Assembly: GCA_964057195.1 (NCBI GenBank)
Contig: OZ059827.1
Coordinates: forward strand, 49,769,245-49,833,244
Direction of reading: 5' to 3'
Source: Orthosia cruda
Lineage: Eukaryota > Arthropoda > Insecta > Lepidoptera > Noctuidae
Length of the DNA stretch: 64,000 nucleotides
The notes below the pieces were generated by a model. It was given only the letters and a program-made list of their open reading frames with translations, ran no database searches and was not told the origin of the DNA. Position 1 is the stretch's first letter. Every line of letters starts with the position of its first letter. The position numbers and the translations under genes were made by a program. Positions 1 through 12,467 of this stretch are shown one piece after another.

Positions 1-2548
1 TAAATGATTAAGCCATTGTAATTCTTATAAGAAATAAAGATCCTTAACCGCACGATTAAGAAATAATCTACACTTTTACTCTTATGATGAGCACTTGGAT
101 ATGGTCGAGGCGTTTCATCACATGTAAATTACTGCGTTGGAATCGGGAAATTGTTTTAAAGCTATTAGACGTTTAGCACGCACGAGTAATTTAGTAAGCA
201 TCATCACTTGAGTTCATAATTAGAGTAACCAGATTAAAGAATAATTGGCATTAATATCTCTGTAATATTGTTGGCGCGTTTACCTAGACGACCTTTTAAT
301 TATAGTTTTGTTTTTATTATTGCTTACAATTTTAATTTGTTTGTCAAAAAGTAATTTTAAAGATAGCATATGTTGTAGAGGTAATAAGTGGAATTCTAAA
401 ACAGGATTTTTGTTTTAAAATAATTCGCAGTTAAAATTATAAAACAGGAAAAAATTGTGAACGGTGCTAGAACAGCCAGCATTTTTTTGAACAAATTAAA
501 TCGCAACTACTTTTGATGGCTTATATTTAATTTTCACATTTTTATCAATATTTATTGATAAGGGATAACTAAGAGCAATAGAATACTGAATCAACACATC
601 GAAAAAATGAAATGGCTATAAAAGTCACTGTTTCCGGCATAAAAAAATGTCTCACCTTTGCATTCGAGGTTTAAAAGGCAATCTGTCTATTTTACATCCC
701 ATTGGAAATGCGCTTTGGTGCAATAAAAATAAGGTATAACATCGCTGTATAAAAGTACGCGGCTCTGCGCCCATCATAAATTTATCGCAAACTTGATATT
801 AATTACGCCGTTCGCTCCCAGACTACCCACAAATTGTAATATATTGCAAAGCTAGTTATATTACATTTCCTTACTGTTTGAAGCCGTACCAAAGATTCTG
901 CCTGTTTATTTTAACTTCTTTGAAACTCTTCCAATGAATATTCAATGAAAATTTCTAAACATTCCGTTTTTAGATAGGGCCTGTTAGTTTGTGGTGGAGT
1001 GTAATACTTGAGTTTGATATTTTTGCAACTTTGTTTACGTGGCAACTTTTTCTATTAATATTAGATGAACTTAATACAGAATGTAGATAGGCTGCCTTTA
1101 TCGTTTCAAATTATTTGAATTATTATTTTAATAAAGAAGTTAGAAGAAAAAAGAAAAAAAAAGAATACGTTTGAATACATAACACGTATGAAAAATAACT
1201 CAGTTGAACCATGATCCATTTCAAAGAACTCGATTGACTTTGATTACACATCGTATATAGAGGAGGGAGGGCTTTCAATCCCCTGACGTCAAATAAAAGG
1301 CCTCTTTGACATTAAGAGGAATGAATTCAATAATCCTTCATGGCGATGGTCGCTTATCGGATATGTGTGGGGCTCGAAGGCTCGCCGACATATAAAGCGA
1401 TGAGGTTGATAAATATAGCGGGAGATTGTTTATGATAAATGGTGGTGCGGTTTCAATGGTGGTTGGCGGACTGTATCTTTTGAGGATGTGCATTATATGG
1501 GAAAAGGAGATATAATATTTTCCTTTTTTTAATCGTGCAGACATATAGATCTTTCTATTCTGTTTTAACACAATTTTAATTTATTTCTCAGTCTTTTGTA
1601 TTTTATCTTTTTGTACTATTTATCAATTATGTTGGCAAATGTTTTCATTCCCCAGTTTTAATTTCGGTGTTGGTTCTTTCTCTACTTTTTCAACTACCAT
1701 CCTATTTGTTCCAGCAGCCTAATTGCGTAAGTTAATTCGCCAAGGCAAAGGGCTTGTCCCCATGAAAGAGTAAGAACAATAGATCAATCACATAAGATGG
1801 AAATCTACATCGCGTCTTTCATATCGCATGTGATTGATCATTTGTTCAACTCTTTCTTTTCTTTTTTGGTCTAATCCTTTATTTCTAAATTTACTTTTAT
1901 ATCTAAACTTTAACTGACAATCTTTATTTACAATTATTATTCTGAGCACCATTTTTTTTAAATTACCTAATATTAATTAAATTTATTTATTGTTATACTC
2001 AATTGCTGTGCCCAACCGACCATGTGAACTACAATACTTTTTATAAGATCTTCTTAAACACATGTGATATGCAATAAAGATTTTAATTTTTATATGCCTT
2101 GCTCAATTTCACTTACGCAAGTAGGCTGCAGGACTAAGTACCTTCTAAGTTACATCAGGAAAATAAAAGTAGCCTCGTCTATCTGTTAGTCTCGCTTCCC
2201 CGGTGTAGTCGTTACTCAATAAACTCGAAATCTACTTACCCTCATTCCCTCCTTTGATACAGATGCCCATCTAACCTATCTCGAATTTTGAACGTAACTT
2301 TTCTTCTATCTCCCTATTCGTATAATTGCGTTTTGATTTTTTTATACGAATATCTTTTTCTCATTCTTTTCTTTATTTACTTTTGGGATCGTCTTCTATC
2401 GTTTTCTGTGGTGTATCCGTGACATAGATTATTTTTATCGGTTCTATAAATATGGCGTTAGATGAGAGTGTATTGAAGTATTGTTAAGGGTTCGATAAAT
2501 ACCAATTGGTTCGTGGAATTATGAGCCTGAATGACAGTTGCTTAGGGA
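1..2548. other. No recognised gene (putative Lar intron)
   Basis: AT-rich. Apart from the 12-bp inverted pair at 1782-1839 and an A/G-rich run at 1141-1170, I see nothing. Short open frames lack motifs. Confidence 0.6.
1782..1839. repeat. 12-bp inverted pair, 34-bp spacer
   Basis: GATCAATCACAT (1782-1793) is inverted exactly at 1828-1839. Could be chance or a small foldback. Confidence 0.6.
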
Positions 2549-2601
2549 AAATCATTATGTTTATACAGTGGTATCTTACCACTGTATAAACATAATGATT
2601 T
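2549..2601. repeat. Perfect 25-bp hairpin with 3-nt loop
   Basis: 2549-2573 is exactly the reverse complement of 2577-2601, with TCT between. It is not the end of any recognised element. Confidence 0.95.
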
Positions 2602-4331
2602 GCTTCGTAATTTTTTGTAAAAGGCAATTTCTGAAAGTACTGTTAACTACGATTACAAAAATTATTATAGAGATGGAATATAAGCTACTCTACGTGATGA
2701 TATATGATTTTTACTGTGATGCTACGGAAGCGAAGCAGGTTGAAAAAGCTAGTGTAAATATAAACAGGTTAAAGACGCCAATGTACGGTGAATCTTTTTA
2801 AATCATGAAAATGAGGCCAATCTTTTATAATCTATTTTTATCTATGGTATCCACAACGTCAACATCACTGTCTATGACTCTGCTAAAATACACCAAACTA
2901 AGTGATATTTTTTTTGTAAAAAGCATGTAGAAAATAAGAAAGAATTTAAAAGCAACTGATAGACATAGTAAAAGGTTGCACAGAGTAGATGCCATAAAAC
3001 GGAGAGGCTATTGCTGCACGATATTCTAAGTGGCACGTGCACATGGGACCAATACCGTTTAAACTGCCATCTATCTAATAAGGAAAAAGAAACAGGGACA
3101 GTTTGTAAGTTTTCTTACACCATTCTCTTTGAGTGAGTCAATTTCATTAGTTAAGTCGAGTATGGCATGTGGACATTTGACATTTTTATTGAATAAATAA
3201 ATAAGGGAAGGATATTATTTCAAAATTTATTATATATTTATTTTTTTGGATTTATTTGAAAAAAAAATCTTCAAACAAATGTTCTATATTTAACACTTTA
3301 GGTAACACTTTTGGCTATAATCTTTTGCCTATGTACGTTTGTGTGCATAAAGTATTAAATAAATAAATAAAACCTAAAAGTACCGCTGAGTATTTATCTG
3401 ATCTAATTTAGGTTACCTCTTTCAATGCCAAGTTTCTCAACGGAGCCCATAAGTATTATACCCCCAACCGCTAAAACATGAATATTCCCTTTTCAAATTA
3501 AACGTTGCTTTTGATATTTATACGGCAAAGATTTAATAGGAGCATATAAAGGATGTACATCTTTAATTAAAATTTACAAAGCTCTTGCCATCGAACGAGT
3601 TTCCCTCTTCCCATAACAATGCCTTTATTATTTATGTATAAAAATTGCTTTTACTCCACCCAGTTAATTAATCCAATTAATTGAAAACAACAGAAAGATA
3701 TTCCGGTTATTTTAGTATAAAACAACCGTTGATTTGTTGTCGACAATCGATTCGGCGATACGATCTTTTATAGCTTTTGTAATTGAATGGTTTTGTTTCG
3801 ATTGAATTGGAGTCGATATGGAGTTTATTATTCGAATTTGTTTTGATTAAATATTATATTGTTTTCAGCGTCGAGGCGGACTGTCAGAGCGATGGCGGGA
3901 CGAGCTGCTATAGATTTGATAAAGACAAGTACAGGGCAATCGCTTACGTAATACACATAAATAACTCTTTTGCACAAAATTGAATTTAAAAGTAAAGGAA
4001 TAACCAAACCCTTTGTAATAATATTTTTGAATTCGATTTCCATTTTTCAGGGGGAGTTTTACCAATGAAACTGAACGCGATCTGCATAATACTAACGGAA
4101 TCCAAGAGCTGTCAGAGTTAGCATACAATGTCAATGGCTACAATGGTTACATTGACAGTTCTTGAACGCAGTTTAGTTGTGCTAATTATTAGTGAAAATG
4201 GCCCTCAGTTTTAGTGTCAAAATACTGCAGTGAATGTAACTGTAGTAATGATTGGTTAAACACCTTGGTGTTTGTTTAATCTTTGTACCACAATTATTAT
4301 ACAGCACATACATCATGTATTTAAAGAAAGC
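2602..4331. other. No recognised gene
   Basis: AT-rich, with A- and T-runs. Overlapping short frames at 3783-4134 on both strands show no conserved motif. Confidence 0.6.
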
Positions 4332-4566
4332 AATAAAATAGGGAGGGGACGCCCTAGAAAGACATACATAGACCTTATAGGTGATGTTCTTCAAAAAGGC
4401 CAGGTGCGCAGTACTCATAACCGGCGTGTGTGTATGACTAGATGTATGAATGTGAGTGAAGCAAAAGAAGTATGTAAGGATCGTAGCAGGTGGCGTTCTG
4501 TAGTTTCTGCCTACCCCCATGGGAAAAAGGCGTGAGTTTATGTATGTAGGTATGTAATAAAATAGG
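4332..4566 (+). mobile_element. 5'-truncated RTE-family 3' end with 11-bp TSD
   Basis: AATAAAATAGG at 4332-4342 recurs at 4556-4566, bracketing a 213-bp insert. The insert encodes GRGRPRKTYIDLI and later DRSRWRSVVSAYPHGKKA, the C-terminal end of an RTE-like reverse transcriptase, then a short TATG-rich tail. The same piece recurs at 52260-52416 and, on the other strand, near 55190-55440. This RTE subfamily differs from the intact one at 46384. Confidence 0.8.
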
Positions 4567-5968
4567 TATTTTTAACCCTCATCGAAGTATGCGAAATTCG
4601 TTCAGCAAAAAACGAAGGATCCCTTTTTTAATATCGATGAAGTCTTAAATTTGATCACGCGAGCATATTAAATTCGGAGTTAATAAAATACGATGACACT
4701 CAAATATTGAAGTACATTCGATAATAAAGATGGGTTCATACTTGATACGCCGCTGTCATTCTGACAGGCTGGTTGTAACTGTCAGTCAATAAAAAAAATG
4801 CAATTTCTTTTCTTTAAATTAAGAACTACTTCATCGAAGTTTAGGGAATGTTAAAGCGTTGAGAGTTGATTGGTTCTGATCGAGTCTGCGACAAAAAAGA
4901 CAAGAGGCCAGTATTATGCTTTGTTTAGAGACTAAGATAACGAAAAACCTTCGCATATAAGATCTTATACTCCTCAAACACAAGTCACTTGGGAAAATAG
5001 ACCTAAATAAAATCCTATTCTATCATATATATCCTTGACCCAAAACAGAATTAAAAAAAAAATATTAACAGAACAACCACAGGCACATGTAGACGCTGTA
5101 CCATAAATACAATATTATCTGTGCCAGAATCTCCCAACAAAAAAAATAAAAGCATTGACAGAACTACGGGTAAACTAACCTCTGACACTCAGAACACTTA
5201 TCCTATCACCCCTGGTTTAATTCCAAAGTAGTTTAACCGACCACAAAGCAGCCTCTATCTAAACAAGGCTTTTCTCCTATAACATTGGAGTTTACGGGTC
5301 ACAAAAGGCGTCGTGTTACTTGATCAACGTTGGTTATTCTTCCCAAGGATTTACCAGTCTGGGTATCGTCTTTCCCGGTACATTTGACACCACGTTATAT
5401 GCTCGACGAAACTTGACTAGGCTTAAAGGCTTATCGTGACTTGATTAAATATTTCTTCAGGTTTAATATGAGTCTGTGAGATTTGGAGTTATTTGATTAG
5501 ATTTGTGGGTAGGTGTGAAACGTTTCGGGAATTCTGTGAGGTGAGAAGTGGAACTGATTTTTGAGGAGAAAAATATTTAAATATAAATGTTTTTAATGTT
5601 AAGCTTGTTGATTTAATAATATTTGAATTGTGGAAAATGTGAAATTATAATTTGATTCCCAGTTTCCGGTGAATTTATGTTGTAGCATGTGTATATTATG
5701 GGTATCTGTCAAAGATAATATTCTGGTCCTTGATAAGCAAAGTTTCAAATTAATCCGACGTTTTGAAGAGGGTGAAAATCACGTTCAAAGATTCCGTTAC
5801 ATAGATACATACCAAGCTAATAAAAGCGTGTTAAAAATAGTACATTATGGTACAAGTGTGTAATGTTGGTGATTACTGCTGAGGCGCCATTGAGACCCGA
5901 GCCGTTAGGTGAGGGTCTTAAGAGAGCCGAGGACGGTAATCATCAATACACACGTGTATCATACGACG
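4567..5968. other. No recognised gene
   Basis: Nothing identifiable. 5870-5967 (GGCGCCATTGAGACCCGAGC) is GC-richer and may belong to the TIR element that follows. Confidence 0.55.
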
Positions 5969-6526
5969 TTTTTCAACACACTTGTGAAGAAAATAATACT
6001 AAAAAATCATTTCCAACAGTGAAAACGAGTTGAATTTTTTTTTCGCAATGGCGAGCAAAAATTAATCAGTTTTCCTATGCGCGCGCATCTAACAATAAAA
6101 AAACATTATTTTTAGTAAAAGTAAAAATAATGAATGTTGAATAAAAATGTTATTTTTTATGGCTTTTTGCGGATTTCGTTTTAGCCACCACGTACAAAAT
6201 GGGGAATTTCAAGTTTTCTTTATTACAGACATCAACAAAATTTATATTTGAGTGAAAGTTTTATTTATTAAACACGTACAAGTTGAAATTATCTATTTAA
6301 ATACGAAGTTGCATGAAATGTGTTGCATTTGTACTATTGAGCACGACCTTTTTTGTATCGAAACTTTTTTAAGAAAAAAACAACTCATTCAATAAATTAA
6401 AAAAAAAAACTCTATAACTCACTTGTGAATAATAGTAATGAAAAAGTCACAGTTTGATAACAGGTGTCATTATGTGCCTTATTGCGGTGAAATTAGAGCC
6501 ACTTTATGAGCAAGTGTGTTGAAAAA
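5969..6526. mobile_element. TIR element with perfect 16-bp terminal inverted repeats
   Basis: TTTTTCAACACACTTG at 5969-5984 is exactly inverted at 6511-6526. The 558-bp interior is AT-rich and has no ORF of note. A second pair of CTTGTGAA motifs lies just inside the left end and near 6423. No clear target-site duplication, so the superfamily is unknown. Confidence 0.65.
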
Positions 6527-7319
6527 TGGGTTTACCAAGCGCTACCGAAATGTTATATTGTGATCAATCCCTTATATTACGACTATCGCCAACGCTGACA
6601 TCGAATGACACTTGTCTAGAACAACCTTCGCATGTTTTTCTAAGTTTAAACTAAGAATAAGAAGCAGCTCTTTCAACAACAACTTCCACAAAGTACACAT
6701 ACTTATATTATAAACTCAAAGTTCAAGCGCTATTCAAGAAAAACTAACTGCTGGCAATGTTGATTCTTCTGTAAAGAAGAAGTAAGAAAGTCATTAGTTC
6801 CCTTTGCAGACGGTGAAGAGTTTGTTTTCAATGATTAATTACTAATATAATGTCTGTTTGATAACTTTTGTTAGCAAAAAGTTTAAGCAGTTTTTGTGAA
6901 AATAATTGCAATAAATTGAAGAGTAAAGTCACATTAACCTTTTGAATGCCTAAAAAGTGGATCCACGCGAGACACAATGATGTTTTAATTGTTTCTATCT
7001 TATGTTTTTTTTTGATGATTACGGCACACAACCGAGGGTCACTTGCACCACAAATAAGTACGGCAAACCGTATTTTTAAAATCGTTACATTTCTGTCAAT
7101 AAGTAATTCGAAATAGACAAATACAAAATGATTCGACTTCTTCGGATGTTAATGTTTTTCTAGTACCTATTATTTAACTGCACAGTGCATGTGTGAGTAC
7201 TTTTAATACTTTAGGTAGTATAGTGTCTAGTGATTCTGGGTGCATTGTCCTCACATATATGAATTTATTAATGTATGTACCTAAATATTGCAAAAAAACT
7301 TATTTATTAAAAGAGTAAA

Positions 7320-7470
7320 TAAGGAGTTTCTTGTGCGTTCTTCTCCATAACAAGCTACTTTCCGAATGCACGGTAGAACAAATTTTTATTCCTTGTAAAT
7401 TTTAATTGTAACGTTCAAGAATGCCGCTTGGTGGCCTAGTTGAAATAAATTGTCTTTGATTATTTGATTA
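7320..7470 (+). mobile_element. LINE 3' UTR/end fragment
   Basis: GGAGTTTCTTGTGCGTTCTT, CCGAATGCACGGTAGAA and GGCCTAGTTGAAATAAATTG recur at 50910-51065, where the copy ends in TTTGACTTTGACTTTGAC. That tail is typical of Jockey-type LINEs in Lepidoptera. No coding part is present. Confidence 0.65.
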
Positions 7471-7836
7471 TACGTTTTGCTTTACTTATGTGATTCAAAT
7501 TTTGATTTTTTTTTAAACAATTTTCTACTTTGTCTTCTTTTCCTTTTAATAACATCTACAGCACCAAGGCTTTTGCCGATCTAACAGATAACTGAAAAGT
7601 AACCTTTAATTTGCTCTTCAAACTGGAACTTAACATACGACAGAAGGAACTCAGCCACGACACAACTTTACATATTTTATAGTGGAAAATGTCGATGGAA
7701 CAACGAACAAATTTCAGTATATTTCCGATACTTTGCTACAATTGTATGCAAGCTATGGGTGAGTGGCTTTGTACCTATTTGACTGCTAGTTTCATTGCCA
7801 TCGAAAGTGACAGAAGAATTTCATTGAGTTTTGACA

Positions 7837-8070
7837 CGACATAGTAAAAACAATTGACTGTCATATTGATATGGCAATTTTGTGTTGTTGCAACTCACGA
7901 CATCGTAAAAAAAATTTACTGTCATATTGATATGGCAATTTTGTGTTGTTGCAACTCACGACATCGTAAAAAAAATTGACTGTCATATTGATATGGCAAT
8001 TTTGTGTTGTTGCAAATCACGACATCGTAAAAAAAATTGACCGTCATATTGATATGGAAATTTTGTAAAA
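7837..8070 (+). repeat. 61-bp tandem repeat, about 3.8 copies
   Basis: Units start with CGACAT(A/C)GTAAAAA at 7837, 7898, 7959 and 8020, an exact 61-bp period. The core ACTGTCATATTGATATGGCA is almost invariant. The last unit is cut at 8067. Contiguous units without spacers make this a short satellite. Confidence 0.92.
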
Positions 8071-9455
8071 CTCAGGCAGTAGCCGAGACTGTAACTCGTA
8101 TAAATAAAAACCAAACTTTACACTGTGTTGTTCAAAAACTAAGGTATGTAGAAACCACTCAATAAAACCCGTGTACATAATTCTGTTATTTCCGATTGAG
8201 GGCTTAATATATAATAGACTTCTATTTTATTACATTTTATATGGACAGCAAAGCCGATGTCAACTATTCTGCCAATGTCTTTCAATAGACTTTGGTAACA
8301 AGTTGTCAAAGTGATATTCAGATGACGTTTAAACTTTGACAGATCTTAAAGCTGAGTTTACACTTAGTTAGCATTTTGTCAATACATCATTGTATCATTC
8401 AAGTCAAATAAACAACCTAATACCCCCTCAAATTCCCTGCAATTTAAATAACAAAACTAACATGTGTGAGGAACATAGTCTATCATCAAAGGGGATCTGT
8501 TAACAAAATGTGACGTCATTAGAGGGAAGCCGCTAAAAAGTGACTCGACACGTGTTACGCGCTCCAAATCCTGTCATTTGAGGGGTGAAATACCTTGTGG
8601 AGCGTTTAGATGAGAGAGTTTACTTGATCTTATAAATATCACCTGGAAAGTAGACGGAGAACCAAAGTTTGGGCTATTTACCTATACTAAGTTAGTATTC
8701 GGAGTCTAAAGAAGCTAATTTTCTGGGCAATATTGTGTGTAAGCTGTGTTGTGTAAGAGAAACACCTAAAGCACTTGAATACAGTCATAACATACTTTTG
8801 CCAGTAAATATTGAGAAAATATTCTTATTTACTTACAATGTATAAATAGGAACATATTTCATTTTCAATTATAAGCAGAATACAGTATATTTCACTATTT
8901 ATTTTTACCAATCATAAAAAAACTTGACTCACCAACGACTCAGGTCAAACGCAGCACAATAGTAAGTCGGAAGGGTCATTTTGCACAATGGTAGTTCAAA
9001 ATCTTGACAATAACACGGCGACGTGTCGAGCAATTTTTGGGCTTTTGACAACTGGGATTACGCGTGACGAATACACGTGCTTAGGGTGACTCGCTCCGTG
9101 TGGACCCCGCCTTATTTAATGACGTCATATTTTTCATTTTTGTGTCAGTGGGTTTTGTTTGGGATAAGGTGACAATGTTAGTCGAGTAGATTTTCAAGAG
9201 GTTCTTCGGTAGAAATGGTACGTTGAGTTTAGAAATTATTTTTGTAGAGAAATGTTCTGATTTTTTCTGTAGCAATTTTCCGTCGGGAGTTTTGTTTATT
9301 TTCTTGGATTATGTTCTGTGTTTAGTTTTAATTAATGGACTGCTTAACGTTATTTTTGGCCACAACTTTTATTATTTTCACATTTCTTTAATTAAATAAA
9401 ACTTGAAAAAAAAAATATTATCTTTGGTTTTCTGTTGTAAAAAGCTTTAAATGGA
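8071..9455. other. No recognised gene
   Basis: AT-rich non-coding sequence after the 61-bp array; nothing identifiable. Confidence 0.6.
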
Positions 9456-9777
9456 TTTAAGTGATGTAGGCTGGTCACCATCATCTTCCTGTCCTTATCC
9501 CATGTTACTTGGGGTCGGCGCAACACGTTTTCTTCTTCCATACCGTTCTGTCCCCTGTCACGCTATTACTGACTCCCTTTTCCTTCATATCACTCCTCAC
9601 ACAGTCTATCCATCTTTTCTTTGGCCTTCTTCTTCCTCTCCATCCATCTACATTTATATTCATAATTCTTTTAGTAACATGCGCTTCATCCCTCCTCATC
9701 ACATGACCATACCAGGACAAACGGTTTCCCTTCAACTTTTCTGTCACTGGCGCCACTTTTAAGTGATGTAGGCTGGT
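9456..9777 (-). mobile_element. 5'-truncated RTE-family fragment with 20-bp TSD
   Basis: TTTAAGTGATGTAGGCTGGT is present exactly at 9456-9475 and 9758-9777. The 282-bp insert between reads on the minus strand as an RTE C-terminus: APVTEKLKGNRLSWYGHVMR, then GRRRPKKRWIDCVRSDM. The 3' end faces left. The protein part is intact only over ~80 residues, ending TCCADPK, so this is a dead 5'-truncated copy. Confidence 0.88.
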
Positions 9778-10285
9778 AATTGATACTATTTGATTGTTTT
9801 ATTAATATTTTACAGTAATTCACATGACAAAAACGTGCCGGCCATTGACCAGAGGTTATAGAGAAGGGCGCCATGACAGTATTTTTACACAGATAAAAAA
9901 AATATCAACAGACTAACAAAAAAAAATATAATAACGTTGTGTTGCTATCAACATCTGTTATAATTCATGCTACGATATAAGCCATTGTCACAAAAACCAA
10001 CTATGATAATAAAACTACTTATCCTTTTATTAAAGAACCTGTTATACCCCCGCAATTCCCTCTAAAAATGCTCAGAGTTAAACAGTCATTGTAATAATCA
10101 AAACCTTACACTTACCCTTAGGGTAAGAAGACTAGTTCTTTTGTCATATTCAACCGTAACTTTAAACACATCTAACATACCCTTGTAGATTATTGTACAG
10201 ATAGCGACAAAAATATTGCAGTGACATGAGTTTAAAAAAAAAAAAATTGTAGCAAACACCCATTGTATCATGAGAATATCTAACA

Positions 10286-10455
10286 CTAGCGGATGCCTTG
10301 CGGTTTCATCTGTTCCCGTGGGAATACAGTGATAAAAAGTAGCCTATGTTACCCGGCGACAAGGTAGCTTAATTTTTGAAATCGGTCCAGTAGTTTCTAA
10401 GTTTATTCGTTACATACAAAAATAAAAATCTTTCCTCTTTGTAATATTAGTATAG
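10286..10455 (+). mobile_element. Lep1-type Helitron-like element
   Basis: Runs from ACTAG past TTCCCGTGGGAATACAG, AGTAGCCTATGTTACCCGG and AAATCGGTCCAGTAGTTTCT to CCTCTTTGTAATATTAGTAT. These ends and this interior match Lep1, described as non-autonomous Helitrons of Lepidoptera. Confidence 0.75.
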
Positions 10456-10727
10456 ACTAGCTTTAGCCACCGATTTTACCAGCGTGAAAGGATAAAATTA
10501 TCACAAAGGAACGTTAAAGCGAGATATAGGACTTTATCGTTGGAGTTATCGTTGAAGTTTGAAGGGCTCGATTCGAATTGAGGCTTTCAAATGTCATACA
10601 AATCCATTCAGCCGCTAAGACGTGATAGATTAACGAATATCCAAACAGAGAATTTCACATTTATTATATTAATAGAATACTATAGGTGCACCATTGTCTA
10701 AACTTTCGGAGAATATAAGAGTAACCA

Positions 10728-10885
10728 TCATCATTATCATTTCAGGCAAAAGATATCCACTGCTGGACATAGGCGGGGCTTATGTCCAGCAGTGGACAAG
10801 ACCACTGACCACACTGGAGCAAGACCAAGACCGCCACATTGGCGACACTGATCGGTCTTGTGCGTCTCGCATCCACCGGACTTCC
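10728..10885 (-). mobile_element. RTE 3'-end fragment containing an inverted duplication
   Basis: The minus strand ends in an ATG-rich tail and carries the terminal RTE block (GACGCACAAGACCGATCAGT, then TATGTCCAGCAGTGGATATC). Part of that block is present twice in opposite orientation, giving 16-bp arms at 10756-10771 and 10781-10796. Confidence 0.7.
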
Positions 10886-10899
10886 GCAGCCTGACCAGC

Positions 10900-11480
10900 A
10901 GCTTTCTTATCTTATCTTGTGGAGGGGCCGAGAAGTAACTCGGGCACTTCGACCCATTGGGATCTATTGTAGGGATTTGGACACTAAAAGACCTTTCAAA
11001 CACAATCATAGTTTGCATTTTATCGGATATCATGCTAGTTACCCGATCCAGGCCTTCATTGCCATCGAACTTTGTATGGTTGGTCTTTGGCTTAGAGGCA
11101 TCCCATAGTCCAGCAACAGCAAGACGATGTAATGTCTTCCTTGCCTCGAATTCAACCATCATATGCAGAGGATATTGAGGTATCTCTCAAACGCTGACGT
11201 AGGTGTTGTTCTGAAAGCACCCGTGATGCCGAGACACACTGTTGTAACCTGGTGAGTGGTGCTTTGCACGAGGCAAGCTTTGTTCTTGGCCACCACACTA
11301 TTCTGCCGTATGTGATAATGGGTATTATCATTGAAATATTCACAGTCTCTTCAGATATTTTGACACAGTTTTTCGTCCCAATTTTTTTGCCGCTGACTGT
11401 ACAATGAACTCGAAAAGAAATGTTTTTTTTTTGTTTGTATGTCAAAGGACTTGGATTTCTTTTGTAAAGTAATGTTAAAG
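10900..11480 (-). pseudogene. Decayed LINE fragment spanning the RT C-terminus to RNase H region
   Basis: On the minus strand, one frame (to 11152) gives IIPIITYGRIVWWPRTKLAS, the end of a reverse transcriptase thumb. A second frame continues with ARKTLHRLAVAGLW, then HTKF and FERSFSVQIPT, which resembles the linker between reverse transcriptase and RNase H in R1/I-type LINEs. The switch between frames shows at least one indel. No RNase H catalytic residues are seen; the similarity fades near 10920 and the RTE piece at 10728 abuts it. Confidence 0.6.
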
Positions 11481-11878
11481 TTGGAAGCTTTTTATCAGCG
11501 CGTCTCGTCTCCAAGATATCTTTTCGCTTTTACGAATATGTTAGTTTGTTATTTTTTAGGTTATTTTTAGGGTTGCGTTGCTAGTGCTAGAGAACTTGTT
11601 GTGAAGGTTTTTCTTCGCTTTTTTATACCTAGTGGAAAGCGATGAAGGTTAACATTTGTGTTGGGGCTATTTTAGACGTTCAATCATTCTCTGTCTATTC
11701 TAATTAAGTAAAATTTTAGGTCTGAATTTTGATTTCTAAAGTAATTTTCGTCTGTAATAAAAGTATTTTTAATTTAATATGTTTAATTAAACACACAGGT
11801 TCTTATTTAGTTCACTTTAAAATAAATCACATATATATAACCCAAAAACCTTACAAAAGATTATTAAATAAATTAAAG

Positions 11879-12467
11879 GTAAAAACTTTTTTGGAAAAAA
11901 AAATACTACCGACTTCCAAATAAAAAACTACAAAGTGACAAATAACTTTATTTTTGGAAGTCGGTGTCTTTCGTAGGTTTTTTTGCGATATGGACACCAA
12001 CTTCCAAAAATTAAGTTATTTTTCTTTGTAGTTTTTTATTTGGAAATCGGTAGTATTTTTTTTGCAAAAAAGTTTTTATTTTCCTTTTAAGTTTTATCTA
12101 ACTAATAGGCAAGTTGTTTAGTAAGGTACATATAACACTAGAATAGATTACCCGAATAACATGAAACTTGAACATAGCCGGTGAAATGAGAGATCTGCGT
12201 ACCCCTTTAGAGCGTACTGGCGTGATTTTATGTTATGAAATGGTATAAACAACAAACAGACATGAGATTGCAGCAATCCCGAGAGATTTTCGGTTATTTA
12301 TTGAAGAGTTCTGTTGTATATCTCCGAAGTTCTTCATCAGATCTTCACCAAATTAAAATAGGACCAATTTCAAACAAATAAATAATTTTCAAAATCGGTC
12401 TACAATTGAAGAGAGGAGATATAGGTGAAGAAAAAAAAGCTTCTCCTTTTTCGTAAGTCGGTTAATA
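11879..12467 (+). mobile_element. Foldback element, copy 1 (hairpin 11879-12085 plus body)
   Basis: The left third is a hairpin. Its outer arms carry ATACTACCGACTTCCAAATA and its inverse, and its inner arms carry TTTTTGGAAGTCGG and CCAACTTCCAAAAA. A body of ~380 bp follows, with TAGAATAGATTACCCGAATA, TTTAGAGCGTACTGGCGTGA and TTCTTCATCAGATCTTCACC. It ends TTCTCCTTTTTCGTAAGTCG and GTTAA. Copies 2 and 3 share hairpin and body. Confidence 0.7.

Noticed and set aside
7837..8070. Possible CRISPR-like array
   Set aside because: Units are contiguous with no unique spacers, and the organism is a eukaryote; it is a tandem repeat.
10839..11178. Plus-strand frames of 73-89 codons
   Set aside because: Antisense to the LINE remnant, which explains the open frames better.
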